From positions 1 to 51,689 of the forward strand of contig JAKFEY010000005.1 in the NCBI GenBank assembly GCA_036675475.1: a stretch of DNA of 51,689 nt, read 5' to 3'. Shown here one piece after another: positions 1 to 7,551 of the stretch. A program made the position numbers and the translations under genes. The first letter of the stretch is position 1; every line of letters starts with the position of its first letter. The notes under the pieces were generated by a model that did no database searches, was not told the DNA's origin, and was given only the letters and a program-made list of their open reading frames with translations. The stretch is from JALYRV01 sp036675475. GTDB taxonomy: Bacteria; Acidobacteriota; Vicinamibacteria; Vicinamibacterales; SCN-69-37.

Positions 1-147
1 TTCGTCATACGGCACGAACTTCGCCCAGCCCTTGTCGGCCGCCACCTTCGTGAGCGCCGCCGTCAGCGTCGTCTTGCCATGGTCAATGTGGCCGATGGTG
101 CCGACGTTGACGTGAGGTTTGGAACGGTCGAATTTTTCTTTAGCCAT
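1..147 (-). CDS. tuf: Elongation factor Tu, N-terminal part (cut by window edge)
   Basis: EF-Tu is the GTPase that delivers aminoacyl-tRNA to the ribosome. The 49 visible codons begin MAKEKFDRSKPHVNVGTIGH and continue into the G1 P-loop (GHIDHGKTT) and the start of switch I. The ATG at 147 is the usual EF-Tu start. The gene runs off the left end of the window. It lies downstream of four tRNA genes on the same strand, as tufB does in enterobacteria, so cotranscription and RNA processing are likely. Confidence 0.97.
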   Translation of the reverse strand, partial: MAKEKFDRSKPHVNVGTIGHIDHGKTTLTAALTKVAADKGWAKFVPYDE

Positions 148-162
148 TTCGCTGTCTCCGTG

Positions 163-302
163 ACGGTTGCCGGTTGCCAGTAACCGGTTGCCAGTCTGTG
201 GCCCGCGGCACAACGGCCGCGCGCCGAATCTTGATCAGCCGGGCAGCCCGTTGTGGCTGCCGGCTCATACCAGCTACCGGCTACCGACAACCAGCAACCG
301 AC
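163..302. repeat. Word repeats (GGTTGCC / CAGCAACC) flanking a hairpin, tuf leader
   Basis: The gap between tRNA-Thr(GGT) and tuf is filled with repeats. The left part (163-196) holds four copies of the GGTTGC(C) word. The right part (269-302) holds CTACCGG/CTACCGA and CAGCAACC words, partly the reverse complement of the left part. Between them is a hairpin at 237-265 (GCCGGGCAGCC with GGCTGCCGGC, 6-nt loop). CAGCAACC/GGTTGCTG words recur at 33622-33641 and 46593-46628. In the transcript this would form a structured leader upstream of tuf. I see no start or stop signal that requires it. Confidence 0.6.
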
Positions 303-307
303 AAAAA

Positions 308-383
308 TGGAGCCGATGACCGGGATCGAACCGGTGACCTCGTCCTTACCAAGGACGTGCTCTGCCAACTGAGCTACATCGGC
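308..383 (-). tRNA. tRNA-Thr (anticodon GGT)
   Basis: This is a 76-nt cloverleaf read on the minus strand. The acceptor arm GCCGATG pairs with its 3' partner, the T-loop GTTCGATCC is present, and CCA is encoded at 308-310. The anticodon stem-loop GTCCTTGGTAAGGAC gives GGT, which reads ACC/ACU. It is the last of four tandem tRNAs before tuf and corresponds in position to E. coli thrT. Confidence 0.96.
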
Positions 384-405
384 TGAAACTCAGTCGAGCC
401 TTTTC

Positions 406-480
406 TGGAGCGGGAGACGGGGATCGAACCCGCGACCAACAGCTTGGAAGGCTGTGACTCTACCACTGAGTTACTCCCGC
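406..480 (-). tRNA. tRNA-Gly (anticodon TCC)
   Basis: This is a 75-nt cloverleaf with acceptor GCGGGAG pairing with CTCCCGC. The anticodon stem-loop CAGCCTTCCAAGCTG gives TCC. The CCA end is encoded (406-408). It corresponds in position to E. coli glyT and is 22 nt from tRNA-Thr(GGT). Confidence 0.96.
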
Positions 481-486
481 GAAACT

Positions 487-562
487 CAATGGAAAGTGGA
501 GAATGGAAAATGGAAATTGATTGGGCATTCATTTTCCATTTTCCACTTTCCACTTTCCATTG
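487..562. repeat. 30-bp near-perfect hairpin of GGAAA words between tRNA-Gly and tRNA-Tyr
   Basis: The left arm 487-516 and right arm 533-562 are inverted copies matching at 28 of 30 positions, with a 16-nt loop. Both arms are built from ATGGAAAATGGA / TTTCCACTTTCC words. It lies inside the predicted tRNA precursor and would fold into a long double-stranded stem between two tRNAs. It is AT-rich against GC-rich surroundings, consistent with an inserted repeat. Confidence 0.8.
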
Positions 563-574
563 CCCTTTCCCTGT

Positions 575-661
575 TGGTGGCGAGGGAAGGATTCGAACCT
601 TCGAAGCCACTGGGGCGACAGATTTACAGTCTGTTGCGTTTGACCGCTTCGCTACCTCGCC
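575..661 (-). tRNA. tRNA-Tyr (anticodon GTA)
   Basis: This is an 87-nt class II tRNA with a long variable arm. The acceptor GGCGAGG pairs with CCTCGCC, followed by ACCA. The anticodon region ACAGACTGTAAATCTGT gives GTA. The position corresponds to E. coli tyrU. Confidence 0.96.
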
Positions 662-795
662 TAACCGCCCCTCTCACGTCCAACGCCGGCGACGATCCGC
701 CGCCTCGGCTCCACCGGCGCTGACGTGGCCGGGAACCGCTGTGCGTTCAGATGAAAGAAATCTGGGGATGTGCCTTTCTTGACCGTGCCCGGCTC

Positions 796-872
796 TGGAG
801 CTGGCGAAGGGATTTGAACCCCCGACCGGCTGATTACAAATCAGCTGCTCTACCGGACTGAGCTACGCCAGC
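796..872 (-). tRNA. tRNA-Thr (anticodon TGT)
   Basis: This is a 77-nt cloverleaf with acceptor GCTGGCG pairing with CGCCAGC. The anticodon stem-loop GCTGATTTGTAATCAGC gives TGT, and CCA is encoded at 796-798. It is the first tRNA of the tuf operon and corresponds to E. coli thrU. Confidence 0.96.
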
Positions 873-887
873 CAAAACAAAAGGCAA

Positions 888-917
888 TTTGTAGCACGAA
901 AGATGCCATGCAGGCAA
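888..917 (-). promoter_or_regulatory. Candidate promoter of the tRNA-tuf operon
   Basis: On the minus strand TTGCCT (912-917) is followed after 18 bp by an extended -10, TGC plus TACAAA (888-893), about 15 bp before the mature tRNA-Thr(TGT) 5' end. The match is moderate, but the placement fits a stable-RNA promoter. No start site can be proven from sequence alone. Confidence 0.4.
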
Positions 918-993
918 GTCAAGCGGGATCACACCAGGGCGTAGGTTCACCGCAACCCCTTACAGGTGAACAACTTAGAGGGAAATATCGGAA

Positions 994-1716
994 TTACTGC
1001 AACCGTTGCCTGACTGCCTCGAACAGCGCGATGCCCGCGGCCACACTGACGTTCAAACTTTCCGCTTCCCCGCTCATCGGAATGCCGACGAGCCGATCGC
1101 ACCGCTCCCCCACCAGGCGCCGCAGGCCGGTGCCTTCGGCCCCGAAGACGAAGGCCGTGGGCATCGTGTAATCCACCTGATCGTATCGTTCCGTGGCCCG
1201 TCCGTCGAGCCCGACCGTCCAGACGCCCGCTTCCTTGAGCTCCTCGAGGGTGCGCGCGATGTTGATGACGGTCGCGATCCGCACGCGCGACACGGCGCCG
1301 GCCGACGCCTTGGCCACCGCGCCGCCGAGCGGCGCCGCATGCCGGCCCTGGCGGATGATGCCGTCGACGCCGGCCGCGTCGGCGGTGCGGATGATGGCGC
1401 CCACGTTGTGCGGGTCCTCGATGCCGTCGAGCACCACCAGCAGCGGCTCGCGCCCCTCTGCCTTCGGCACCGCCAGAATCTCGTCGAGCGTGTAGGCCGG
1501 CAGCGCCGCCAGATGCGCGGCAATGTTCTGGTGCACGCCGCCGCGCGTCATGCGCTCGATCGCCATCTTGTCGACGATCTCCACCGGCACGCGCAGCTCG
1601 CGCGCGCGATCGAGCAGCGCGCTCACGCGATCGCCGGCGCCGCGCACCGCGATCAATCGCTCGACCTTGCGCGCCTTGAGCGCGTCGCTGACGGCGTTGA
1701 TTCCGTATATCAGCAT
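994..1716 (-). CDS. rlmB: 23S rRNA (guanosine-2'-O-)-methyltransferase RlmB (TrmH/SpoU family)
   Basis: This enzyme uses S-adenosylmethionine to methylate a 23S rRNA guanosine 2'-OH. The 240-residue length matches the family. An N-terminal L30e-like substrate domain (about 1-75) precedes a SPOUT domain with its three motifs: NVGAIIRTAD (104-113), FGAEGTGL (from 191) and IPMSGEAESLNVS (from 212). The start MLIYGINAV is conserved. No Shine-Dalgarno sequence precedes ATG 1716, because the upstream 30 bp are C-rich and then repeat-like. It follows gltX in the same direction, as in the Bacillus yac cluster. Confidence 0.93.
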   Translation of the reverse strand: MLIYGINAVSDALKARKVERLIAVRGAGDRVSALLDRARELRVPVEIVDKMAIERMTRGGVHQNIAAHLAALPAYTLDEILAVPKAEGREPLLVVLDGIEDPHNVGAIIRTADAAGVDGIIRQGRHAAPLGGAVAKASAGAVSRVRIATVINIARTLEELKEAGVWTVGLDGRATERYDQVDYTMPTAFVFGAEGTGLRRLVGERCDRLVGIPMSGEAESLNVSVAAGIALFEAVRQRLQ

Positions 1717-1736
1717 GGGGGGAATTCAGAGTTGGT

Positions 1737-1763
1737 GAGTTAAGAGTTAAGAATTAAGAATTG
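1737..1763. repeat. AT-rich word repeat (TTAAGA / AATTAAG) at the gltX 3' end
   Basis: GAGTTAAGAGTTAAGAATTA and the next 7 bases form about four copies of a 6-8 bp word. It supplies the last codons of gltX (the ILNS tail) and its TAA stop. It then fills the short gltX-rlmB gap. It belongs to the low-complexity word class found throughout this window. Confidence 0.65.
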
Positions 1764-3255
1764 CTGTGGCGCGTCCGTGACATGACACGACGCGCCTGAC
1801 GCCCGCACTGGCCGCCAGCTGCGCGGCGCGATCGATGGCCGGCACTGCAAGATCCAGTTCAGGGCCCGACTCGGCCGCCGTCAGCGCGACGCGCACGGGA
1901 TGAAACAGCGCCTTGCCCTTCACGCCGGTGCGGTCCTTCACGCGGCCCATCACGGCGCGGAAGGCCTCCTTGTCGAGCAACGGGCCGGCCGCCGCCTCGT
2001 CCGCGAATGCCTCGAGCACACGCCGCCCTCCGGGATCGGCCGCCACCAGGGCCGCGGCCGCCGCCGCGTCCCACTGGAAGACAAACTCCACGCGATCGGC
2101 CACTTCACTCAGGCGATCGACACTGCCGGCGGCAATCGGCATCAGCGACGCAATGAACTGCTGCGCGTCCGGCGTGCGCTCGGTCACCCATCCACGCTCG
2201 GCCAGCCACGTCCAGCACTCGTGCGCGAGCCGCTCGGGCGCCGCCTGCTTCATGTAATGCCGGTTCATCCACGCGAGCTTCGCCTCGTCGAACACGCCGG
2301 CGCTGTGACTCACCCGATCGAGCGAAAACCGCCGCGCCATCTCGTCGATGGGCAGCAGCTCGGATCCCGCGTCATCCGGCGGCAGATCAGCCGCGGCCGC
2401 GGCCGCCACCGGCGACCATCCGATCAACGCCAGATAGTTCACCAGCGCTTCCGGCAGGTAGCCTTTCGCGCGGAACTCGGCCACCGACGTCGCGCCATGC
2501 CGCTTCGACAGCGGCGCGTGATCCGGCCCGAGCACCAGCGACAGGTGCGCGAAGGCCGGCGGCTCCATGCCCATGGCTTCGTACAGCAGGACCTGCCGCG
2601 GCGTGTTCGAGATGTGATCCTCGCCGCGGATCACCTGCGTCACGTGCATCAGCGCATCGTCAATGACGACGGCGAAGTTGTACGCGGGGCGGCCGTCCGA
2701 TCGCACGAGCACGAAATCGCCGATGACGTCCATGCCGAACGTCACCTGCCCGCGCACCACATCGTCGAACATCACGTCGCCGGTGTCGGGCACGCGGAAG
2801 CGAACGACCGCGCGCTCGCCGCCGGCGACGCGGCGCGCCGACTCGTCGGGATCGAGCTCGCGGCAGGTGCCGGGATACATCGGCGGGCGGCCTTCGGCCA
2901 TCGCGAGCTTGCGCGAGGCCTCGAGGGTTTCGGCCGAGCAGAAGCAGTAGTACGCGTGGCGCTTTTCAATCAGCTCGCGCGCGTGCGAGGCGTACAGCTC
3001 CAGCCGCTCTGACTGGCGATACGGCCCGTGGCCGCCGCCGACATCCGGCCCCTCGTCCCACTCGAGTCCCATCCAGCGCAGGTCGGCCAGGATGCCGCGC
3101 TCGGACTCGAGCGTCGAACGCTCGATGTCGGTGTCTTCGATGCGCAGAATGAACGTGCCGCCGTGGCCGCGCGCGAGCAGCCAGTTGAAGAGGGCCGTGC
3201 GGGCGTTGCCGACGTGCAGATGGCCGGTGGGACTGGGCGCGAAGCGGACTCTCAT
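1747..3255 (-). CDS. gltX: Glutamyl-tRNA synthetase (class I)
   Basis: It charges tRNA-Glu with glutamate using ATP. The 502-residue protein opens MRVRFAPSPTGHLHVGNART with the HIGH-type motif (HVGN, 14-17). The KMSKS-type motif is LSKRHG (249-254). C104, C106 and C131 could form the zinc site known in E. coli GluRS. The C-terminal anticodon-binding region is complete. The start overlaps the ispDF stop by 4 bp (ATGA), so translation is probably coupled. The last residues come from a word repeat. With a tRNA-Gln gene in the genome it could be discriminating or non-discriminating, and sequence reading does not decide this. Confidence 0.96.
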   Translation of the reverse strand: MRVRFAPSPTGHLHVGNARTALFNWLLARGHGGTFILRIEDTDIERSTLESERGILADLRWMGLEWDEGPDVGGGHGPYRQSERLELYASHARELIEKRHAYYCFCSAETLEASRKLAMAEGRPPMYPGTCRELDPDESARRVAGGERAVVRFRVPDTGDVMFDDVVRGQVTFGMDVIGDFVLVRSDGRPAYNFAVVIDDALMHVTQVIRGEDHISNTPRQVLLYEAMGMEPPAFAHLSLVLGPDHAPLSKRHGATSVAEFRAKGYLPEALVNYLALIGWSPVAAAAAADLPPDDAGSELLPIDEMARRFSLDRVSHSAGVFDEAKLAWMNRHYMKQAAPERLAHECWTWLAERGWVTERTPDAQQFIASLMPIAAGSVDRLSEVADRVEFVFQWDAAAAAALVAADPGGRRVLEAFADEAAAGPLLDKEAFRAVMGRVKDRTGVKGKALFHPVRVALTAAESGPELDLAVPAIDRAAQLAASAGVRRVVSCHGRATAILNS

Positions 3256-4421
3256 GCGTCGACGCGCTCCGCTCGCTCAGCGCGAGTCACCACCGCCACG
3301 GCGTGCGCGGCAATCGCCTCGCCGCGGCCGACCGCGTCGACGCCTTCGTTGGTCTTGGCCTTGATACTCACCGCTTCCAGGTCGACTCCGAGGACGGGCG
3401 CCAGCCGCGCGCGAATGGCGTCGATGGCCGGCGACAGTTTGGGTTTCTCGAGCAGCACGGTGACGTCAGCCGATGTGACGCGCCACCCGGCGGCTCCGAC
3501 GATCTCGACCGACCGGGCAAGCAAATCGAGGCCGGCGGCATCTTTCCATTGCGGATCGCGATCGGGAAAGTGGCGGCCGATGTCGCCAAGCGCCGCCGCG
3601 CCGAACAGCGCGTCGCACAGCGAATGCGCCACGACATCGCCGTCCGAATGCCCGAGCGGCCCCTTGTCGAACGGAATCTCGACGCCGGCCAGCACGAGCC
3701 GCCGTCCGGCGACGAGCCGATGCAGGTCGTAGCCGGTGCCGACGCGGGTGACGCAGGCCTGAAGGCCTGCGCTACCGCGCGCGCGCTCGAGATCTTCTTT
3801 CGTCGTGATCTTCACGTTCTGTTCGTCGCCCTCGACAATGTGCACCGGATAGCCGGCGCGCTCGGCGAGCATCGCCTCGTCCGTGGCGTCGGCGCCGCCC
3901 GCCTTCGCCATCGCGCCGGCCAGCACGGCGCGCCGGAAGCCCTGCGGCGTCTGCGCGAGCCAGATGCTTTCGCGTGGAATCGTCTCGATGACCGCTGCGC
4001 CTGCCGCGGGCGCGCGCTTGACGGTGTCGTGCGCCTGGCGCGCAGGCAGCGCCGCCCCGTGCGCCGCCGCGCTGTCGATGACGCGGCTGATCAAATCGTG
4101 GCTGACGAAGGGCCGCGCGCCGTCGTGCACCAGCACGATGTCCGCGGCCGCACTCGCAGCGCCGAACCCCGACGCCACCGAATCCTGCCGCCGCGCGCCG
4201 CCGGCCGCGACGCGGATGGGTTTCGCCCCGGTCTCGAGAGGGATGTCCAGCAAATCCGCGGGCAGCACGACCACGAGCTCCGACACCCGCTCGTGCGCGG
4301 CGAACGCGTCAATGCTGCGCTGCAGCATCGTGCGGCTGCCAATCGGCAGAAGCTGCTTTGGTTGATCGGCGCCGAGGCGCAGGCCGCGTCCTCCCGCGAC
4401 GATGATGGCGCTCACGAACAT
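3252..4421 (-). CDS. ispDF: Bifunctional IspD-IspF (MEP cytidylyltransferase / MECDP synthase)
   Basis: It carries two non-consecutive steps of the MEP isoprenoid pathway. Residues 1-215 are IspD, with the nucleotide loop VAGGRGLRLG and PKQLLPIG. Residues 226-389 are IspF, with GTGYDLHRL, the metal site GHSDGDVVAHSLCDALFGA, and AKTNEGVDAVGRGEAIAAHA. Residues 216-224 (GSAGLQACV) between the domains are encoded by a REP-like palindrome (3752-3775). No clear Shine-Dalgarno sequence precedes ATG 4421. GTG at 4415 is an alternative start. It sits directly upstream of gltX. Confidence 0.95.
   Translation of the reverse strand: MFVSAIIVAGGRGLRLGADQPKQLLPIGSRTMLQRSIDAFAAHERVSELVVVLPADLLDIPLETGAKPIRVAAGGARRQDSVASGFGAASAAADIVLVHDGARPFVSHDLISRVIDSAAAHGAALPARQAHDTVKRAPAAGAAVIETIPRESIWLAQTPQGFRRAVLAGAMAKAGGADATDEAMLAERAGYPVHIVEGDEQNVKITTKEDLERARGSAGLQACVTRVGTGYDLHRLVAGRRLVLAGVEIPFDKGPLGHSDGDVVAHSLCDALFGAAALGDIGRHFPDRDPQWKDAAGLDLLARSVEIVGAAGWRVTSADVTVLLEKPKLSPAIDAIRARLAPVLGVDLEAVSIKAKTNEGVDAVGRGEAIAAHAVAVVTRAERAERVDA
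3752..3775 (-). repeat. REP-like unit inside ispDF (domain linker)
   Basis: On the minus strand it reads GTAG, stem CGCAGGCC, loop TTCA, stem GGCCTGCG, a perfect 8-bp hairpin. The same architecture (GTAG head, 8-bp stem, TTCA loop) occurs at 18441-18464 and 43840-43863 with different stem bases. Here it is read in frame as linker residues between IspD and IspF. Confidence 0.85.
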
Positions 4422-4441
4422 GGATGCTGATGACCCGCCGG

Positions 4442-5107
4442 TTATGTTACCCCGCGCGATCGCTCGACGCCGCCCGCAAATTGCCGCATGCGCGCCGATG
4501 TCGACTCGAGCATCGCCTGGAGCGCGGCGACCGGCACCGAAGCCGGCGCGAAAATCACCGTCAGGATCGACCGCGCCTGCTCGGTCACCATCGTCCGCGC
4601 CGAGTCCGACGTCGGATTACCGAACGGCCCGACGTCGTCGGCAAGAACCAGCCGCCCTTCCAGATGCACGTCGTCTTTCCGTATCCCCGCATAGGACTCG
4701 CCCGCGGTCCCCGCACGGAGCACGACCGCGCCCTGGATCTGCCCCAGGTCGTACAACCCGTATGGCACCTGAAACTCGAGCGAGCACCAGTTGCAGACGT
4801 CGACGACGGTGTTGATGCGCGGGAGCGGGTCGCCCTTCCGGACGCGCCGCAAGAGGGCTTCGGATGACGGCCGCGTCTTGGTGGGATCGACGCCAAAGCG
4901 CCGGTACATCGCGCGCACGGCAGCCGTCAGGTCGGCCGGCTCAGCGGCGCCGCGCATGCGATCAGCCGCCGCGGCGAGCGGCGCGTCCAGGGCAGGCGCG
5001 GCGGCCGAGACGGCGACCCCGTCGAGCACGAGCCAGCCGGGACGGACGTGCGCGGCGACGGCTGGCACAACCGTGAGCATCCCGATATTCTCGCACTTCG
5101 CCGCCAA
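4442..5107 (-). CDS. B3/B4 tRNA-binding-domain protein (PheRS beta-like, COG3382 type)
   Basis: This 221-residue protein resembles stand-alone homologues of the B3/B4 module of phenylalanyl-tRNA synthetase beta. Characteristic stretches are RFGVDPTKTRPSSEALLRRV and INTVVDVCNWCSLEFQVPYG, then GLYDLGQI. In PheRS this fold edits misacylated tRNA. For the stand-alone proteins the role is not settled. Met10 (5080) is an alternative start. It begins 32 bp from the divergent permease gene and precedes ispDF by 20 bp, so it probably heads the ispDF-gltX-rlmB transcript. Confidence 0.75.
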   Translation of the reverse strand: MAAKCENIGMLTVVPAVAAHVRPGWLVLDGVAVSAAAPALDAPLAAAADRMRGAAEPADLTAAVRAMYRRFGVDPTKTRPSSEALLRRVRKGDPLPRINTVVDVCNWCSLEFQVPYGLYDLGQIQGAVVLRAGTAGESYAGIRKDDVHLEGRLVLADDVGPFGNPTSDSARTMVTEQARSILTVIFAPASVPVAALQAMLESTSARMRQFAGGVERSRGVT

Positions 5108-5139
5108 CCCTCCTGCGTGGCCTCCCCGTCTAACCGGTC

Positions 5140-7551
5140 ATGAAATACGCCATCCGCTCGCTGCGCCGCACACCGGGGTACGCGCTGGTCGCGATCGCCG
5201 CGCTCGCGATTGGAATCGGCGCCAACACGGCCATCTTCGGGGCTGTCGACACCGTCCTGCTGCGGCCGCTGCCCTATCCGCACGCCGACCGTCTGGTCGT
5301 GCCGGTGAGCCAGAATGCGGCGCGCGGCAGCGAGCACGGCAGCATCAGCTTCGCCGATTACGAAGATTGGAAGCGCGAGACCGAGGTCTTCGACCATGTC
5401 GCGCTGTGGCGCCCGATCAATGTCGACATGACGGGTTCCGGCGATCCCGAGCGCGTCGTGGCCGGCCAGGTCAGCGAAGAGTTCTTCCCCCTTGTGGATG
5501 CGAAGCTCGTGGCGGGCCGCCCGTTCACACCGGCCGACCATGGCATGTCGGCCCCGCGCGTCACGGTGCTCGCGTTCGAGCTATGGCAGCGCCGCTTTGG
5601 CGGCGACGTGGGCGCGCTCGGCAGGACGCTGAGCATCGGCGGCACACCGCACGAAATCGTCGGGATTCTGGCCGACCGCGCCGCGTGGCCCGAGGAGGCA
5701 CAGCTGTTCCTGCCGTTCAGACCGATGGCGTGGAGCGATGACGTGCGCACGCGCCGCGACAATCTCATTTTCCTGGCGCTCGCGCGGCTGCGCGACGGCG
5801 TGCCGATCGAACAGGGCAACGCCCGCCTTGCCGCGATCGCGTCGCGGCTCGAGCGCGAACATCCAGAGTCACGCAAGGGCTGGACGAATCGCCTGATCCC
5901 CCTTCGCGAGTACGTCGTCGAGGCCGACGTGCGTCGCGCGCTGCTCATTCTGCTCGGCGCGGTCAGCGCGGTGCTGCTCATGGCGTGCGCGAATCTCGCG
6001 AGCCTTGCGCTCGTGCGCGCCGCGGGACGGTCTCGCGAGATGGGCATCCGCTTCGCGCTCGGGGCCAGCCGCGCGCGCGTGGTGCGCCAGATGGCCTCCG
6101 AAAGCCTCGTCGTGGCGGCTTGCGGCACCGTGGCGGGGCTCGGGCTGTCGGTGTGGATGATGCGCGGCATTGCCGCGATGGCGCCGGAAGGGACACCGTT
6201 CATCGACAAGCTCGGTCTCGACATGCGTGTGGCTGCCGCGGCGGCCCTCTTCGGGACGCTCGCGGTGCTGCTGGCCGGGGTCATCCCCGCGCTGGCAAGC
6301 TCGGGGATCCAGCTCACGCCGGCGCTCAAGGACGGGACGGCGGGTTCCGGCGCCTCGCGGCGAACCCAGCTGCTGCGCCAGGGACTCGTCGTCGCCGAAG
6401 TCGCGGTCGCCGTGATCCTGCTGGCGAGCGCCGCGCTGTTGCTCAAGAGCTTCATACGCGTGAGCGGCGTGGCGCCCGGCGCCGACGTGGGCCGCGTGCT
6501 CACCGGCGGCATCGCGCTGCCGGGAGCGCGCTACGACACGGCGGAGAAAAGCGCGGCGTTCTACAAACGACTCACCGAACGGCTGGCGGCGAACCCCGAA
6601 GTGGAAGCCGCGGCCGCGACGTCATACGTCCCGGTCGGCGGAGGCGGCTTCGGTCTGGGCCGCGTGTTCCTGGCCGAGGGATGGCCGTCGCCGCCCGCAG
6701 GCCCCGACGTCGCCGCGCAGTGGAACGTCATCACGCCGGATTACTTCCGCGCCGTCGGCATCCCGGTGGTGCGCGGCCGTGCCTTCGACGCGCGCGACAC
6801 CGCCACATCGACGCCGGCCGTCATCGTCACGTCGAGCTTTGCGCGGCGCATGTTCGGCGACGCTGACCCGATCGGCCGCAGGACGAAGTCATGGCGCGAC
6901 GAGAACATCCTGCGCGAAATCGTGGGTGTCGTCGCCGATGTGCGCTACGAGGGCCTCCTCGCCGAAGAGACGCCGCTCGTCTACGTACCGCATACGCAGA
7001 ACAGCTGGGGAAGCCTGACCGTGGTGCTGCGCGCGCGCCACGGCGCGCCCGGAGCGCTGGCGCCGCTGCTGCGCAGCGAGATCGCGGCGCTCGACAACCA
7101 GCTTGCGGTCGCTCGCGTGCGCACGATGGCGGAGTCGGCGCGCGAGTCGGTGGCGCGGCAGCGTTACACGACGATCCTGGTCACGATGCTGGCCTCGGCG
7201 GCGCTGATGCTTGGCGCGCTCGGCATCTACGGCGTGCTCAGTTATGCGGTCTCGCTGCGGCGTCACGAACTCGGGTTGCGGATCGCGCTCGGCGCGTCCT
7301 CGCGCGACCTGTACCGGCTCGTGCTCACGGGCGGACTCCGCCTGGCCGCCCTCGGGCTTGTCATTGGAAGCGCCGGTGCGTATGCGGTCTCCCGCCTGCT
7401 TGGCGGACTCCTGTACGAGGTGGAGCCAACCGACCCGGCCGCGTATGCCGTGGCCGCCGGCGGCATCCTCATCGCGGCCGCGCTCGCCTGCCTGCTGCCG
7501 GCACGGCGTGCCTCCAGGTCGGATCCGCTCTCGGCTCTGAAAGCGTCCTAG
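5140..7551 (+). CDS. ADOP-type ABC transporter permease (MacB/FtsX-like, duplicated)
   Basis: This 803-residue membrane protein starts with the typical signature MKYAIRSLRRTPGYALVAIA, followed by GANTAIFGAVDTVLLRPLPY. It has two MacB periplasmic-domain plus FtsX-domain halves. FtsX segments with ALGASRARVVRQ and ALGASSRDLYRL lie near residues 300 and 720. This is the acidobacterial duplicated orphan permease architecture. No ATPase gene is adjacent. The substrate is unknown, and MacB relatives act as mechanotransmitters or exporters. It interrupts an otherwise minus-strand cluster. Its TAG stop shares a CTAG palindrome with the stop of the convergent plsC-like gene. Confidence 0.88.
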   Translation: MKYAIRSLRRTPGYALVAIAALAIGIGANTAIFGAVDTVLLRPLPYPHADRLVVPVSQNAARGSEHGSISFADYEDWKRETEVFDHVALWRPINVDMTGSGDPERVVAGQVSEEFFPLVDAKLVAGRPFTPADHGMSAPRVTVLAFELWQRRFGGDVGALGRTLSIGGTPHEIVGILADRAAWPEEAQLFLPFRPMAWSDDVRTRRDNLIFLALARLRDGVPIEQGNARLAAIASRLEREHPESRKGWTNRLIPLREYVVEADVRRALLILLGAVSAVLLMACANLASLALVRAAGRSREMGIRFALGASRARVVRQMASESLVVAACGTVAGLGLSVWMMRGIAAMAPEGTPFIDKLGLDMRVAAAAALFGTLAVLLAGVIPALASSGIQLTPALKDGTAGSGASRRTQLLRQGLVVAEVAVAVILLASAALLLKSFIRVSGVAPGADVGRVLTGGIALPGARYDTAEKSAAFYKRLTERLAANPEVEAAAATSYVPVGGGGFGLGRVFLAEGWPSPPAGPDVAAQWNVITPDYFRAVGIPVVRGRAFDARDTATSTPAVIVTSSFARRMFGDADPIGRRTKSWRDENILREIVGVVADVRYEGLLAEETPLVYVPHTQNSWGSLTVVLRARHGAPGALAPLLRSEIAALDNQLAVARVRTMAESARESVARQRYTTILVTMLASAALMLGALGIYGVLSYAVSLRRHELGLRIALGASSRDLYRLVLTGGLRLAALGLVIGSAGAYAVSRLLGGLLYEVEPTDPAAYAVAAGGILIAAALACLLPARRASRSDPLSALKAS

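Noticed and set aside
1006..1743. Long plus-strand open frame opposite rlmB
   Set aside because: Arg/His-rich composition and no family resemblance; it is an antisense shadow of the GC-rich rlmB codons.
3303..4430. 375-residue plus-strand open frame opposite ispDF
   Set aside because: Arg/Ala/Asp-biased antisense shadow without recognisable motifs.
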